A model generated the notes under the pieces. It had not been told where the DNA came from, did not search any database, and saw nothing but the letters and a program-made list of their open reading frames with translations. The translations under genes and the position numbers were made by a program. Positions 4,576-5,570 of a stretch of 5,570 nt of DNA are shown here, piece by piece. The stretch's first letter is position 1, and each line of letters begins with the position of its first letter. The DNA lies in NCBI GenBank assembly GCA_027310235.1, contig DAIDBF010000089.1:1-5570 (forward strand). The letters run 5' to 3'. Source of the DNA: a bacterium (GTDB lineage: Bacteria; Patescibacteriota; Minisyncoccia; UBA6257; GWB1-50-10).

Positions 4576-5570
4576 TTATCTCGAGAATCTTCTTTTGGCG
4601 TTTCCCCTTCTTCCTACCCCTCCTTTTCTTCCGAATCGCGGAGCGGAATGGAATTTATGCGGCCGGAAACCGTGTCGCTCTGGCCGCGCGGAACGGACGG
4701 GATGCTCGGGCCGCTTGGGTTCGAGTTTTAAATGGAGCGGATGAGGAGACGGAAGTACGGGGAGTTTCGAAACGGGAAGCGCGGTGCGGATCAAACGTTC
4801 AATCGAGCGGACATCCTGGTGCTGGTTCAAACGCGCGAAGGAGATCGCATGACCCGAAGAACCCGCGCGCCCCGTGCGTCCGATCCGGTGCACATAGTCC
4901 TCTGGGTTTTCCGGAAGATCATAGTTAATGACGAGCTCGATATTATTCACGTCGATGCCGCGGGAAGCGATGTCGGTCGCGACGAGCACGCGATACCTCC
5001 CCTGTTTGAAACCCTCGAGTGCTTCCTGCCGCTGGCGAAGCGACCGCTCGGAGTGGATCTCCGCGGCGGTGTGACCGAGCCCGCGAACCACGGCAGCGAT
5101 TTTTCTCGCGCCGTGTTTCGTCCGCGAGAATACCAGTACCGAACCGAGGTAATCCTGAAGCATTTTTTCTAAGAGACGCGGCTTGTCTTCCTGCGGCACG
5201 AAGAACAACTCATGCGATACGTCCTTCGCCGCAGTTCCCGATTTCGCGATCTCGACGCGAATGGGAAGTTTCATATAGGTGCGGGCGATGCGGACAATTT
5301 CATCCGGCATCGTCGCCGAAAAAAGCATCGTCTGCCGGCTATGCGGAAGATTCCCTAAAATTTCCTTGAGCTGCGGCGCAAAGCCCATGTCGAGCATGCG
5401 ATCCGCCTCGTCGAGGACGAGTATGCCAACCTTCCCGAGAGACACGGTTCGTTGCCTCAAGTGATCGAGGATTCTTCCCGGCGTCCCAATGATGACGTGG
5501 GGACGGCGTTCAAGTTCGCGGCGTTGTTTCCAGATTGCCTCGCCCCCGATTAAGGTCGCGGTTCTGAGAC
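4576..5570 (-). CDS. DEAD-box ATP-dependent RNA helicase, RhlE-like (5' end cut by window edge)
   Basis: The open frame enters at the right edge and runs about 330 codons to TAA at 4576. The N-terminal Q motif and Walker A lie outside. In order it shows the GG region (LIGGEAIWKQ), motif Ib TPGR with LDHL, motif II DEAD (VLDEADRMLDMGF), motif III SAT (LFSATMP), then the second RecA domain. There VFSRTKHGARK (motif IV), RVLVATDIASRGIDV (motif V) and DYVHRIGRTGRAG (motif VI) are intact, so an active ATPase is expected. The tail of about 60 residues is rich in Arg, Pro, His and Gly and ends GRRGNAKRRFSR, an RNA-binding extension typical of RhlE-type enzymes. Likely roles are ribosome assembly or mRNA unwinding in the cytosol. 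The TTG at 5458-5460 is internal, not the start. It is the most GC-rich gene here (65% in one hand-counted line, 4681-4740). Confidence 0.93.
   Translation of the reverse strand, partial: LRTATLIGGEAIWKQRRELERRPHVIIGTPGRILDHLRQRTVSLGKVGILVLDEADRMLDMGFAPQLKEILGNLPHSRQTMLFSATMPDEIVRIARTYMKLPIRVEIAKSGTAAKDVSHELFFVPQEDKPRLLEKMLQDYLGSVLVFSRTKHGARKIAAVVRGLGHTAAEIHSERSLRQRQEALEGFKQGRYRVLVATDIASRGIDVNNIELVINYDLPENPEDYVHRIGRTGRAGSSGHAISFARLNQHQDVRSIERLIRTALPVSKLPVLPSPHPLHLKLEPKRPEHPVRSARPERHGFRPHKFHSAPRFGRKGGVGRRGNAKRRFSR

Noticed and set aside
5458..5460. TTG as the start of the helicase
   Set aside because: The frame stays open to the window edge and encodes helicase motifs upstream (GGEA, TPGR), so this is an internal Leu codon.
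4732..5464. Three plus-strand frames of 61-146 codons
   Set aside because: Antisense to the DEAD-box helicase, whose motifs are unmistakable on the minus strand.

Overview
The window is a compact stretch in which every protein-coding gene lies on the minus strand, so the genes read from right to left. Intergenic gaps are short, most proteins are small, and one of them is a NYN-domain protein of a type common in Candidate Phyla Radiation genomes. The neighbouring secreted and membrane-anchored proteins, the stand-alone DpnI-type enzyme and the mixed base composition also fit a Patescibacteria/Parcubacteria-like genome from a metagenome. That placement is inference: no ribosomal or other phylogenetic marker is present. 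Hand counts of single 60-base lines range from 28% to 65% GC, with the helicase end GC-rich and the DpnI/small-gene region AT-rich.

Layout in reading order. (1) 5570-4576: the C-terminal two thirds of a DEAD-box RNA helicase (RhlE-like), cut by the right edge and ending at a GC hairpin followed by a T run. (2) 4479-4204: an unrecognised small acidic protein behind an extended -10 promoter so close to the ATG that the mRNA may be leaderless. (3) 4067-3298: a DpnI-type methyl-directed (Gm6ATC) restriction endonuclease broken into two overlapping reading frames at a run of seven T. Conceptually joined, it gives about 256 aa, with all catalytic and zinc residues of DpnI in the same positions. (4) 3301-3107: a 64-aa orphan whose ATG overlaps the DpnI stop (ATGA). 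(5) 3054-2443: a NYN/LabA-like (DUF88) putative ribonuclease. Items 3 to 5 look like one transcription unit. (6) 2442-2147: an intergenic block with a plus-strand promoter, a candidate ~60-nt structured RNA, and a 47-nt palindrome. (7) 2146-1574: a single-pass membrane protein with an exported NTF2/DUF4878-like domain. (8) 1554-1: a secreted zinc-dependent phospholipase C-like protein with a C-terminal Ig-like domain, cut by the left edge.

Three copies of the same GC palindrome (core GAGGCCGGGCCTC) sit downstream of minus-strand genes, all in the same orientation. They probably act as the local family of transcription terminators.

The most interesting points are the DpnI gene split exactly at a slippery T tract, its coupling to a tiny orphan and a second predicted nuclease, the candidate small RNA convergent with the NYN gene, and the secreted phospholipase-like protein in what may be a lipid-scavenging symbiont.
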